From Thauera sp. 28 (GTDB lineage: Bacteria; Pseudomonadota; Gammaproteobacteria; Burkholderiales; Rhodocyclaceae): 64,000 nt of DNA. The stretch covers positions 1 through 64,000 of the forward strand of contig NZ_AMXA01000017.1 of the NCBI RefSeq assembly GCF_000310145.2. The letters are read 5' to 3'. Under the pieces are notes generated by a model that made no database searches, was not told where the DNA came from, and was given only the letters and a program-made list of their open reading frames with translations. Shown here in pieces: positions 18,320-26,292 of this stretch; positions within the stretch are counted from its first letter, which is position 1, and each line of letters begins with the position of its first letter. The position numbers were made by a program, and so were the translations under genes.

Positions 18320-18895
18320 ATGGACGCCTTCCTCATCTCCACTGCCATCGTCGCCCTTGCCGAGATCGGCGACAAGACGCAGCTGCTCGCCTTCATCCTT
18401 GCCGCCAAGTTCCGCCGCCCATGGCCGATCATTGCCGGCATCCTGGTCGCCACCCTGGCGAATCATGCCTTCGCCGCTGCGGTCGGCACCTGGCTCACCA
18501 CCCTGATGGGGCCGCAGACCCTGCGCTGGGTGCTGGGCCTGTCCTTCATCGCGATGGCGGTATGGACGCTGATCCCCGACAAGCTCGATGAAGACGATGC
18601 CAAGCTGCCGCGTCTTGGTGTCTTTGGTGCCACCCTGATCGCCTTATTCCTTGCCGAGATGGGCGACAAGACGCAGGTCGCCACCGTGGCGCTGGCCGCG
18701 CAGTACCAGGCCCTGGTTGCGGTGGTCGCAGGCACTACGCTGGGCATGATGATCGCCAACGTGCCGGCGGTGGTGCTCGGCGACCGCATCGCCGCGCGCA
18801 TGCCGGTACGGCTGGTGCATGGCATTGCTGCAGCGATCTTCCTCGGCCTTGGTATTGCGACACTGTTCGGTGCGGGCGAGGCGCTCGGGTTCTGA
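18320..18895 (+). CDS. GDT1/TMEM165 (UPF0016) family manganese exporter
   Basis: 191 aa, six membrane segments in two repeats. Each repeat has the family signature E-x-G-D-K-T/S: ALAEIGDKTQLLAF near residue 12 and LAEMGDKTQVATVAL near 112. The acidic residues form the cation path. An acidic loop (DKLDEDDAKLP) joins the halves. The start at 18320 gives the normal length; the frame runs upstream to 18116 only because it reads through the riboswitch. Bacterial members export Mn(II), which fits the Mn riboswitch in its leader. Confidence 0.9.
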   Translation: MDAFLISTAIVALAEIGDKTQLLAFILAAKFRRPWPIIAGILVATLANHAFAAAVGTWLTTLMGPQTLRWVLGLSFIAMAVWTLIPDKLDEDDAKLPRLGVFGATLIALFLAEMGDKTQVATVALAAQYQALVAVVAGTTLGMMIANVPAVVLGDRIAARMPVRLVHGIAAAIFLGLGIATLFGAGEALGF

Positions 18896-18946
18896 GTGCC
18901 TGCGAGGCGCCGCGCCGACAGACACCTGCCGCGCTCGAGCCACAGC

Positions 18947-19222
18947 GTGGGAACGGCGCCAGCCGCGAGGACTTGAAGGCGATGTCGCCCGGGTCTGGCT
19001 CGGAAAAGCTCGCGGCTGGCGCCGCTCCTACAGCAGGCCGCGGTGCGCCTCATCCCGTGTGGGAGCGGCGTGAGCCGCGAGGGCTTGAAGGCGATGCCGC
19101 CAGGGTCTGGCTCGGAAAAGCTCGCGGCTGGCGCCGCTCCTACAGCAGGCCGCGGTGCGCCTCATCCCGCGTGGGAGCGGCGTGAGCCGCGAGGGCTTGA
19201 AGGCGATGTCGCCCGGGCCTGG
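18947..19222. repeat. 112-bp tandem REP-like repeat array
   Basis: Two full 112-bp units begin at 18947 and 19059, and a third starts at 19171 and stops after about 52 bp. Each unit holds an inverted pair: GTGGGAGCGGCGTGAGCC with its mirror GGCTGGCGCCGCTCCTAC about 70 bp later, separated by GGCTTGAAGGCGATG and GGTCTGGCTCGG. This is the layout of REP/BIME elements. Units 1 and 2 differ at only a few bases, so duplication was recent. The rest of the 422-bp gap (18896-19317) holds no gene. Confidence 0.85.
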
Positions 19223-19317
19223 CAGTCCGCTTGCGATTTATCCAGTGCGGGCAGGGCGCTGACATCGACTTGTTGCGATGGCCTGTTATGCTTGGACGCT
19301 TTTTGCACCCACGCCTC

Positions 19318-20022
19318 ATGGAATCGTCCTTCCGCCGCGGTGCCCGCGAGGGCATGCGCGACTTCCTGCCGCTTTCGGTCGGTCTCGTGCCTTGGGCCGT
19401 GGTCACCGGCATCGCCATGCGCTCGATCGGGCTGTCGCCGCTCGAGGCCATGGGCATGAACCTGCTGGTCTATGCCGGCACGGCCCAGCTCGGCACGCTG
19501 CCGCTGATCGGCAGCGGCGCGCCGCTGTGGCTGATCTTCCTTACCGCGCTGGTGCTCAACCTGCGCTTCGTCATCTTCAGCGCGGCACTGGCGCCGGTGT
19601 TCCACGGCCACCCCTTCATGCGCCGCCTGGCGTCGAGCTACCTGCTGGTCGATGGCATGTTCGCGATCGGCGCCGAGAAGCTGCACAAGGCGGACGATCC
19701 GCACTGGCGCTGGGGCTATTACATCGTGCCCTCGCTGTACTGCTGGGCGCTGTGGCAGTGCTGCGTGCTGGGAGGCGTGCTGGGGGCCGGCGTGATTCCG
19801 CGCGACTGGTCGCTCGAGTTCATGACCACGATCGCGCTGATGGTGATGATGATCCCGATGTTGCGCGCGCGCCCGATGTGGGTAGCAGCCCTGGTCGGCG
19901 GCCTGGGCGCGGTGTTGTTGCGTGAGCTGCCGTTGCGTCTAGGCCTGATCGCCGGCATTGCGCTCGGCATCGGTGCCGGGTTTGTCGCCGAACGCGCGCT
20001 GGCGGGGAGGGCGGTGCGATGA
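19318..20022 (+). CDS. azlC: AzlC family branched-chain amino acid exporter, large subunit
   Basis: 234 aa from ATG 19318; an in-frame ATG at 19288 would add 10 residues and neither has a strong ribosome site. N-terminal FRRGAREGMRDFLPLSVGLV and NLLVYAGTAQLGTLPL, NLRFVIFSAALAPVF are AzlC marks, with about eight hydrophobic segments. AzlC and AzlD together export branched-chain amino acids or analogues. An extended -10-like TGTTATGCT at 19284-19292 fits the ATG at 19318. Confidence 0.85.
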   Translation: MESSFRRGAREGMRDFLPLSVGLVPWAVVTGIAMRSIGLSPLEAMGMNLLVYAGTAQLGTLPLIGSGAPLWLIFLTALVLNLRFVIFSAALAPVFHGHPFMRRLASSYLLVDGMFAIGAEKLHKADDPHWRWGYYIVPSLYCWALWQCCVLGGVLGAGVIPRDWSLEFMTTIALMVMMIPMLRARPMWVAALVGGLGAVLLRELPLRLGLIAGIALGIGAGFVAERALAGRAVR

Positions 20023-20360
20023 CCGAAGGCGTGATGAGCGAGGGCCTGTGGCTGTGGCTGACCTTGCTGGCGATCGGCTCGACCACCATCCTCACCCGTG
20101 GCAGCTTCATCCTCGCCGGCGAGAAAGGCCGTCTGCCGCCTGCGTTGCAGCGCGCCTTGCGCTATGCGCCAGCGGCGGCGCTGTCGGCGCTGGTGATGCC
20201 TGACCTGTTGCTCGATGGCGGCAGCTTCGATCCCTTCAACCCCAAGTTCGCCGCCGGCATCGTGGTGGTTGCCGTGGCCGTGCGCTGGCGCAACCCCTGG
20301 CTGCCCTTCATCCTCGGCATGGCGGTGCTGCTGCTGATGAGAAAAGGGCTGGGCTGGTAG
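20019..20360 (+). CDS. azlD: AzlD family branched-chain amino acid exporter, small subunit
   Basis: 113 aa with four membrane segments. It starts within the azlC stop (ATGA, 20019-20022), so the two subunits are translationally coupled. The motifs TTILTRGSFILAGEKGRLP and RALRYAPAAALSALVMPDLL are typical of AzlD. Confidence 0.85.
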   Translation: MTEGVMSEGLWLWLTLLAIGSTTILTRGSFILAGEKGRLPPALQRALRYAPAAALSALVMPDLLLDGGSFDPFNPKFAAGIVVVAVAVRWRNPWLPFILGMAVLLLMRKGLGW

Positions 20361-20443
20361 CGTTTCTGCTAACAGCGCCAGCCCCCTCGGCGGCCGCCTG
20401 CGCCGGGGCGGGCCCCAGCGCAGCGTGCGATCCGGTTCGACGA

Positions 20444-21859
20444 TTACTTCCTGGCCACGCCGTGCTCGTCGCCGGCTTCGATGTCGGCCGTGTTGTCGCC
20501 GATGATCGACAGGTCCTGCTTGGCGCGCTGGGCGGCGTTGGGACGCTCGATCAGCCAGTACAGCAGCAGGCCGATCACCACCGCGTACACGGTCGCCTTC
20601 GGATCAGGCATGGCCAGCGTCACCGCCACGATGCCGGCCACGCCGCGTTCGGTCGAGTTCTTCAGCTCTTCCATGCCCACCATGATGCAGATGTAGGCCG
20701 TCAGCACCAGGGTCAGCGACAGCGCGATCGGCAGCACCGGCTTGAAGAAGGACACCAGCGGCAGGATGAAGAGCGCGACGAAGCCGGTGATCCAGAACGT
20801 ACCGCCGCCGGAGAAGATCGAGTCCATCGACTTGCGACCCAGCGCGTAGCGTTCGGCCACGGTGGCGTGGGCAGCGGTCCACAGCGGGCCGGCGAGGCCG
20901 GGCCAGGGGGCGAAGAAGGCGTGGATACCGTTACGCAGCGCGGTGACCAGGTGCACGCGGGTGACGTCGAGCTCGATCTTCTCGTCCGGGCGCAGGTGGT
21001 CGACGCGCTTGCACAGCGTGAAGCCGACCAGGATGTCGCCGAAGGCGATCACGTAGGCGATGATCGCGGTCGGGATGGCGAGCAGGAACATGTCCAGGCT
21101 GGGCATGCCGACGGCAAAGATCAGGTACTCGGTCATGCCCTTGAAGTCGGGCTGGGTGATGCCCCACTCGATGCTCGGCAGCGGATATTCACCGACCGCC
21201 CAGCCCACCAGGATGGCGACGAAGAGGCCAGGGATCATGCCGAAGTTGGAGATCGTCTTGGCGAATCGGCTGGTCTCGACGATGTGCTTGAAGGAGAGCG
21301 AGAACAGGATGTAGGCCGACACGATCGAGCCCAGCAGCAGCGAGATCGGGGTGCTGTCGATACGGCCGCCGGCCTTGAGTTCGCCCATCATTGCCGCGAT
21401 GCCGGCGCCGATGATGATGCCGCTCTTGAGCGAGTTGGGGATGATCGTCACCAGCCTGTTGCCCAGTCCGGTGATGCCCAGGATCAGGAAGATGGCGAAT
21501 ACCGTGATTTGCAGTGCGAACATCGCACGCACCGCCTCGGGTCCGGGCTCGAAGCCCTGCAGGAAGAGGATGACGACCGGAATCGCGGGGGTGATCCAGC
21601 CCGGGACGAGCGGTACGCCGAGCAGCGCCGGCAGCATGTAGCCGATGCCGGCGATGACGCAGAAGGCGAGCGCCGCCTCGTAGGGCATGCCAAGGTACTT
21701 CTGCAGCAGGGGGATCATGGCCAGGCCGACCACGAACATGAACAGGCCCTGCACCATCTCGGGGTATTCCCAGCGATAGTGGATGAAGGGCAGGCGGATC
21801 TTGAACGGGCCGAGCGGCCAATACGGATGCTCGGCGCCGTGCTGGCGCTGAATCAACAT
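20444..21859 (-). CDS. NCS2-type (xanthine/uracil/SLC23-like) permease
   Basis: 471 aa with about twelve hydrophobic segments and an NCS2-like core. GVPLVPGWITPAIPVVILF and GMIPGLFVAILVGWAVGEYP fit transmembrane helices of the nucleobase-ascorbate fold. It lacks the canonical QNxGxxxxT and other purine signature residues, so a purine or uracil substrate should not be assumed. AAGGAAG lies 7 bp before the ATG. It follows an acyl-CoA synthetase gene on the same strand (93 bp apart), which suggests import of a carboxylic acid that the synthetase then activates (inference). Confidence 0.65.
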   Translation of the reverse strand: MLIQRQHGAEHPYWPLGPFKIRLPFIHYRWEYPEMVQGLFMFVVGLAMIPLLQKYLGMPYEAALAFCVIAGIGYMLPALLGVPLVPGWITPAIPVVILFLQGFEPGPEAVRAMFALQITVFAIFLILGITGLGNRLVTIIPNSLKSGIIIGAGIAAMMGELKAGGRIDSTPISLLLGSIVSAYILFSLSFKHIVETSRFAKTISNFGMIPGLFVAILVGWAVGEYPLPSIEWGITQPDFKGMTEYLIFAVGMPSLDMFLLAIPTAIIAYVIAFGDILVGFTLCKRVDHLRPDEKIELDVTRVHLVTALRNGIHAFFAPWPGLAGPLWTAAHATVAERYALGRKSMDSIFSGGGTFWITGFVALFILPLVSFFKPVLPIALSLTLVLTAYICIMVGMEELKNSTERGVAGIVAVTLAMPDPKATVYAVVIGLLLYWLIERPNAAQRAKQDLSIIGDNTADIEAGDEHGVARK

Positions 21860-21952
21860 GGTTTGTCTTCCTTGGGTTGTCGTTATGCTGGGGGAGGCCC
21901 GGGCCGCGGCACGATGGCCGCCGCCCGGGTCTCGGGGGGCCTTGCGGGGTGC

Positions 21953-23593
21953 TTACTCGATGGCCGAGGCGGACTTGGCCATTTCGCGCAGCGCGAACTT
22001 CTGGATCTTGCCGGTCGAGGTCTTGGGCAGGACGCAGAACTCGATGTGCTTGGGCACCTTGTAGCGAGCGAGGTGTTCGCGGCAGTGGGCGATGATGTCG
22101 TCCGCGGTCACGCCGGCGCCGTCCTTGACCTCGATGTAGGCGGCGGGCACCTCGCCCCACTTCTCGTCGGGCCTGGCGACCACGGCGGCAGTCAGCACTG
22201 CGGGGTGGCGGTACAGCACCTCTTCGACCTCAAGCGAGGAGATGTTCTCGCCGCCGGAGATGATCACGTCCTTGGAGCGGTCCTTGATCTTGACGTAGCC
22301 GTCGGGGTGCATGACCGCGAGGTCGCCGGTGTGGAACCAGCCGCCCGCGAAGGCTTCATTCGTGGCCTTCTCGTTCTTGAGATAGCCCTTCATCACCAGA
22401 TTGCCGCGGAACATGATCTCGCCCATGGTCTCGCCGTCGGCGGGCACCGGCTCCATCGTGGTCGGGTCGAGCACGGTGATTGCTTCCTGCATGTGGTAGC
22501 GCACGCCCTGGCGGCCGTTGCGCTCGGCGCGGCGGTCGATCGGCAGTTCGTTCCACTCGGGGTGCTTGGCGCACACCGATGCCGGACCGTAGGTTTCGGT
22601 CAGGCCATAGACGTGGGTGATGTCGAAGCCGATGCGCTCGGCGCCTTCGATGATCGCGGCCGGGGGCGCGGCACCTGCGATGAGGCCGGCAACGCTGTGC
22701 TCGATGCCGGCGCGCAGTGCGTCCGGGGCGTTGATCAGCATGCCGTACACGATCGGCGCGCCGCACATGTGGGTGACCTTCTGGCTGCGGATCAGCTCGA
22801 AGATGAGCGCCGGATCGACCTTGCGCAGGCAGACGTTGACGCCGGCGTTGGCTGCCAGGGTCCACGGGAAGCACCAGCCGTTGCAGTGGAACATCGGCAG
22901 CGTCCACAGGTAGACCGAGTGCTGCGGCATGCCCCAGCTGATGATGTTGGAGGCGGCGTTCAGATATGCGCCACGGTGGTGGTAGACCACCCCCTTGGGG
23001 TTGCCGGTGGTGCCCGAGGTGTAGTTGAGCGCGATCGCGTCCCACTCGTCGGCCGGCAGGCGCCAGGCGTAGTTGGGGTTGCCGCCGGCGAGGACCTCTT
23101 CGTACTCGAGCGTTCCGACGCGCTCGGTGCCCGGGTACTCGGAGTCGAGCGCGTCGATGACGAGCGGCTTGTCGCCGTCGAGCAACTCGAGTGCGCCACG
23201 GATCACGCCCGCGAACTCGGGGTCGGTGATCAGCACCTTGGCCTCGCCATGCTTGAGCATGAAGGCGATGGCCTCGGCGTCGAGCCGGGTGTTGAGCGTG
23301 TTGAGCACGGCGCCCGTCATCGGCACGCCGAAGTGGGCCTCGAACATTGGCGGCACGTTGGGCAGCATCACCGCCACCGTGTCGCCCTTGCCCACGCCGT
23401 GGGCGACCAGCGCGCTCGCCAGGCGGCGGCAGCGCTCGTAGGTCTGCGCCCAGGTATAGCTGCGAGCGCCGTGCACGACGCTGGTGCGCGCGGGGTACAC
23501 CATGGCGGTGCGCTCGATGAAGCTGAGCGGCGACAGGGGCACGTAGTTCGCCGGATTCTTGTCCAGTCCTTGTTCGTATGCAGTCTTCGACAT
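21953..23593 (-). CDS. Acyl-CoA synthetase (AMP-forming)
   Basis: 546 aa ANL-family ligase. A P-loop motif YTSGTTGNPKGV near residue 185, GLTETYGPASV near 325, and the C-terminal hinge GWFHTGDLAVMHPDGYVKIK with RSKDVIISGGENIS are intact. The catalytic lysine is in KTSTGKIQKFALRE near 530. It resembles medium-chain or methylmercaptopropionate-type ligases more than 4-coumarate ligases, but the substrate is unknown. GGAG precedes the ATG. A promoter with a built-in palindrome lies 70 bp upstream. Confidence 0.85.
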   Translation of the reverse strand: MSKTAYEQGLDKNPANYVPLSPLSFIERTAMVYPARTSVVHGARSYTWAQTYERCRRLASALVAHGVGKGDTVAVMLPNVPPMFEAHFGVPMTGAVLNTLNTRLDAEAIAFMLKHGEAKVLITDPEFAGVIRGALELLDGDKPLVIDALDSEYPGTERVGTLEYEEVLAGGNPNYAWRLPADEWDAIALNYTSGTTGNPKGVVYHHRGAYLNAASNIISWGMPQHSVYLWTLPMFHCNGWCFPWTLAANAGVNVCLRKVDPALIFELIRSQKVTHMCGAPIVYGMLINAPDALRAGIEHSVAGLIAGAAPPAAIIEGAERIGFDITHVYGLTETYGPASVCAKHPEWNELPIDRRAERNGRQGVRYHMQEAITVLDPTTMEPVPADGETMGEIMFRGNLVMKGYLKNEKATNEAFAGGWFHTGDLAVMHPDGYVKIKDRSKDVIISGGENISSLEVEEVLYRHPAVLTAAVVARPDEKWGEVPAAYIEVKDGAGVTADDIIAHCREHLARYKVPKHIEFCVLPKTSTGKIQKFALREMAKSASAIE

Positions 23594-23661
23594 CCTTCTC
23601 CACTCCCAGATGTGTGCAACAGGTTGGCGATCGGGATGGCGAGCCCAGGGACGGCCTGGGT

Positions 23662-23691
23662 CTCCATACCGTCGGGTATGGAGAATGACAA
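23662..23691 (-). promoter_or_regulatory. Promoter with palindromic operator for the acyl-CoA synthetase operon
   Basis: On the minus strand TTGTCA (23691-23686) and TATGGA (23668-23663) are 17 bp apart. A perfect 9-bp inverted repeat, CTCCATACC and GGTATGGAG with a 4-bp centre (23662-23683), overlaps the spacer and the -10 box. A repressor bound there would block polymerase, in the manner of TetR-family regulators. A second shorter palindrome (CCCAGG/CCTGGG, 23644-23660) lies just downstream. No regulator gene is adjacent. Confidence 0.6.
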
Positions 23692-23835
23692 AACATCTTG
23701 TCCGTAATTGCGTGGGAATGTACTGAATCGTGTCCTGGGCGTCCGCATGGCCGACACAGGCATAGAATGGGCCGGTTTTGTGCGGGTGATTGCGGACTGA
23801 GTTGGAGCGCCACGGGGATGAGTCGGGAGCAGCAG

Positions 23836-25359
23836 ATGTCGAGCGAGGAGCGGCTCAGTCACAGCGAACTGCGCCTGCGCCAGATCACCGATACGATTCC
23901 GGCCCATGTGGGTTACTTCGATCACGACTGGGTGTTCCGCTACGGCAACAAGCGTTACGCGCAGTGGTTCGGTACCACCAGCGAGGCAATGAAGGACCGC
24001 CCCATCCCTGAGGTGATCGGCCCCCACGTGTTTGCCCAGGTCGAGGACAAGGTGCGCCGCGCGCTTGCCGGCGAGCAGGTGAGCTACGAGTACAGCATGC
24101 CCGGCCCGGACGGCGAGACGCGCTTTACGCGCAGCACCCTGGTGCCCGATTTCGGGCCGGATGGTGAGGTGATCGGCTGCTACGTGCATGCGGTCGACAT
24201 CACCGAACAGCGCCGCACGCAGGACGCGCTCGCCCAGGCGCAGAAGATGGAGGCGATCGGCCAGCTCACCGGCGGTCTCGCCCACGACTTCAACAACATG
24301 CTCACCGTGGTGATGGGCAACCTGCAGGGCCTGATCGAGGTGCTGGGCGAACATCCCGCGGTGGACGAATATGTGCAGCCGGCGATGGCGGCCGCCGAGG
24401 GCGGCGCCGGACTGGTGCGCAGGCTGCTCGCCTTCTCGCGCCGGCAACCGATCGCGCCGGTGGTGGTCGAGGTCAATGGCCTCGTGCTCGACATGGCACG
24501 CATGATCCGGCGCTCGTTGCCGAGCACGATCGCCATCTCAACGGCCTCCCGCGACGTCGATCTGCGCGCGCTGGTCGACCCCAACCAGCTCGAGAGCGCA
24601 CTGCTCAATCTCGCCCTCAATGCCCGCGACGCCATGCCCAATGGAGGTGAGCTGCGCATCGAGTGTTCGCTCGAGTGCATCGAGGGGCGGGCGGCGGCCG
24701 ACCTTGAACTGCCGCCCGGCTGCTATGTCCAGATTGCGGTCAGCGACAACGGCACGGGCATGGATAGCGCGACGCTGGCGCGGGTGTTCGAGCCCTTCTT
24801 CACCACCAAGAGCTTTGGCCGCGGCAGTGGTCTCGGGTTGCCGATGGTGTATGGGTTCATCAAGCAGTCGGGCGGGGGGGTGCGGATCCGTAGCCGGCAG
24901 GCAGTCGGCACCACCTTGTCGCTCCTGCTGCCGCAGGCGCCGCAGCAGGTGCAAGCGGTCGCGCTGCCACCCGTGAGCGTGGCGCCGGCAGCGGCGCTCG
25001 AGGGGCGCCTGGTCCTGCTCGTAGAGGACGACGACAAGGTGCGCGACGTCGTGCGCAAGCAGCTTTCGGCGCTTGGCTGCGCCGTGCTCGAGGCCGAAAG
25101 TGGCCACGAGGCCGCCGACATGGTCGAGAATATCCCCGCGATCGGCCTGGTGTTGTCCGACATCGTGATGCCGGGGGGCATGGACGGGCGTGCGCTTGCA
25201 CGCTTCGTGCGCCGTTTCCGGCCCGAGTTGCCGCTGGTGCTGATGAGCGGCTACGCCGACAAGGCGGAGGACGGCCGCGAGGAAGCGAACGTGCAGGTGC
25301 TCGACAAGCCCTTCAGCGCAGAGCAGCTTGCCGCCGCGCTGCATGCCGCGATCGCCTGA
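23836..25359 (+). CDS. Hybrid histidine kinase (PAS-HisKA-HATPase-REC)
   Basis: 507 aa from ATG 23836, chosen for GGGAG 6 bp upstream; the frame extends to 23698. No membrane segment, so it is a soluble sensor. A PAS domain (about 10-130, with [17 protein letters not shown]) is followed by the phospho-acceptor [19 protein letters not shown] near 145-160, an HATPase with [16 protein letters not shown] and [12 protein letters not shown], and a C-terminal receiver with phospho-Asp in [12 protein letters not shown] near 440 and Lys in LDKPF. The HDFNN type often pairs with an internal receiver that damps output. An OmpR-type regulator gene lies 59 bp downstream, a likely partner. Confidence 0.85.
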   Translation: MSSEERLSHSELRLRQITDTIPAHVGYFDHDWVFRYGNKRYAQWFGTTSEAMKDRPIPEVIGPHVFAQVEDKVRRALAGEQVSYEYSMPGPDGETRFTRSTLVPDFGPDGEVIGCYVHAVDITEQRRTQDALAQAQKMEAIGQLTGGLAHDFNNMLTVVMGNLQGLIEVLGEHPAVDEYVQPAMAAAEGGAGLVRRLLAFSRRQPIAPVVVEVNGLVLDMARMIRRSLPSTIAISTASRDVDLRALVDPNQLESALLNLALNARDAMPNGGELRIECSLECIEGRAAADLELPPGCYVQIAVSDNGTGMDSATLARVFEPFFTTKSFGRGSGLGLPMVYGFIKQSGGGVRIRSRQAVGTTLSLLLPQAPQQVQAVALPPVSVAPAAALEGRLVLLVEDDDKVRDVVRKQLSALGCAVLEAESGHEAADMVENIPAIGLVLSDIVMPGGMDGRALARFVRRFRPELPLVLMSGYADKAEDGREEANVQVLDKPFSAEQLAAALHAAIA

Positions 25360-25418
25360 GCGTCCGCGCCGCCAATCGCGCCGCGGGCAAAGCATGCTTC
25401 AAGCTTGAGGGGGCCGAG

Positions 25419-26141
25419 TTGAGCGACAGGGCACAGCCAGGGCAGGCGTTGATTCACGTCGTCGAGGACGATGCCGCGGTGGCGCGGCTGATCACCGGTA
25501 CGCTCGAGCGCTTCGGCTACCGCCATGCGGTGTTCCCGACCGGGGGTGAATTCCTGCGCCAGTTGCGCATGCAGTCGCCCGATCTCGCCATCCTCGACCT
25601 CGGCCTGCCCGACATGGACGGCATGGAGGTGCTGCAGCAGGTGCGTGGCCGTCATCGCTTCGGTCTGCTCATTGCCACCGGCCGTGACGATACCCATGAC
25701 CGTGTGATGGGCCTCGAGCTCGGCGCCGACGACTATGTGGTCAAGCCCTTCGAGCCGCGCGAACTCATCGCGCGCGTGCGCAGCATCCTGCGCCGTTACC
25801 AGCCCGAGCCGGCGGCCTGCGCCCAGCCCCCGGGCGTTGCCTGCTTTGCAGGCTGGACCTTCGAGCGCGGCACGCATCGCCTGGTGTCGCCAGAGGGGGT
25901 CGAGGAGACCCTGAGTCTGGCCGAGTCGCAGTTGCTCATCGCCTTCCTCGAGCGTCCCAACCAGATCCTGTCGCGCGAGCAGTTGCTCGCCGGGCGCGAC
26001 GTGTCCGCCCTCGATCGCAGCATCGATCTGCGCGTGTCGCGCTTGCGCAAGCGTTTCGAGCAGGGCGGGCATAGCGGCAAGTTCATCAAGACCGTGTATG
26101 GCGCAGGCTATCTGCTTGCCGCTACCGTGACCTGGCGCTGA
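25419..26141 (+). CDS. OmpR/PhoB-type response regulator
   Basis: 240 aa. The start is TTG 25419, with GAGGGGG 5 bp upstream; no ATG fits. The receiver domain has acidic pair VEDDAAV, phospho-Asp in LAILDLGLPDMDG near 53 and Lys in VVKPF near 104. The C-terminal winged helix (about 140-235) ends with the typical SRLRKRF and VYGAGYLL segments. Together with the kinase upstream it probably forms a two-component pair. The TonB receptor operon starts 152 bp further on, so a regulatory link is possible but unproven. Confidence 0.85.
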   Translation: MSDRAQPGQALIHVVEDDAAVARLITGTLERFGYRHAVFPTGGEFLRQLRMQSPDLAILDLGLPDMDGMEVLQQVRGRHRFGLLIATGRDDTHDRVMGLELGADDYVVKPFEPRELIARVRSILRRYQPEPAACAQPPGVACFAGWTFERGTHRLVSPEGVEETLSLAESQLLIAFLERPNQILSREQLLAGRDVSALDRSIDLRVSRLRKRFEQGGHSGKFIKTVYGAGYLLAATVTWR

Positions 26142-26176
26142 CAGGTACGCAAGGGCGACACAGGAGGAGGGTTTTT

Positions 26177-26218
26177 TTGATCGGGATCAAATGCGAATAA
26201 TTCGCATTTTTGTATTAT
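26177..26218 (+). promoter_or_regulatory. FNR/Dnr-type class II promoter of the TonB-ABC-NnrS operon
   Basis: TTGATCGGGATCAA at 26177-26190 is a perfect FNR-family site (TTGAT-N4-ATCAA). A TATTAT -10 box lies at 26213-26218, giving a start near 26225, so the site is centred at about -41.5, the class II activator position for FNR, Anr, Dnr or NnrR. There is no good -35 hexamer, as expected for an activator-dependent promoter. This predicts induction without oxygen or by nitric oxide. Confidence 0.75.
26192..26206. promoter_or_regulatory. Fur-like 7-1-7 palindrome
   Basis: TGCGAATAATTCGCA matches the Fur 7-1-7 layout (TGATAATnATTATCA) at 10 of 14 arm positions and extends to a perfect 9-bp inverted repeat with a 3-bp centre (26189-26209). 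It lies between the FNR box and the -10 box, where bound Fur would repress. This suggests iron-repressed, anaerobically activated control. Confidence 0.55.
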
Positions 26219-26292
26219 CATTTCGTCCGATCCTTATATCCTGAAGAGCAAGCCAGCCGCCGCCAGCCAGCTCGAGAACCCTTGGAGCTGTC

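Noticed and set aside
18947-19222. CRISPR-like interpretation of the tandem repeat
   Set aside because: Units are contiguous 112-bp repeats without unique spacers.
20462-23707. 1081-codon open frame on the plus strand
   Set aside because: It runs across two clear minus-strand genes (permease, acyl-CoA synthetase) and has no recognisable motif.
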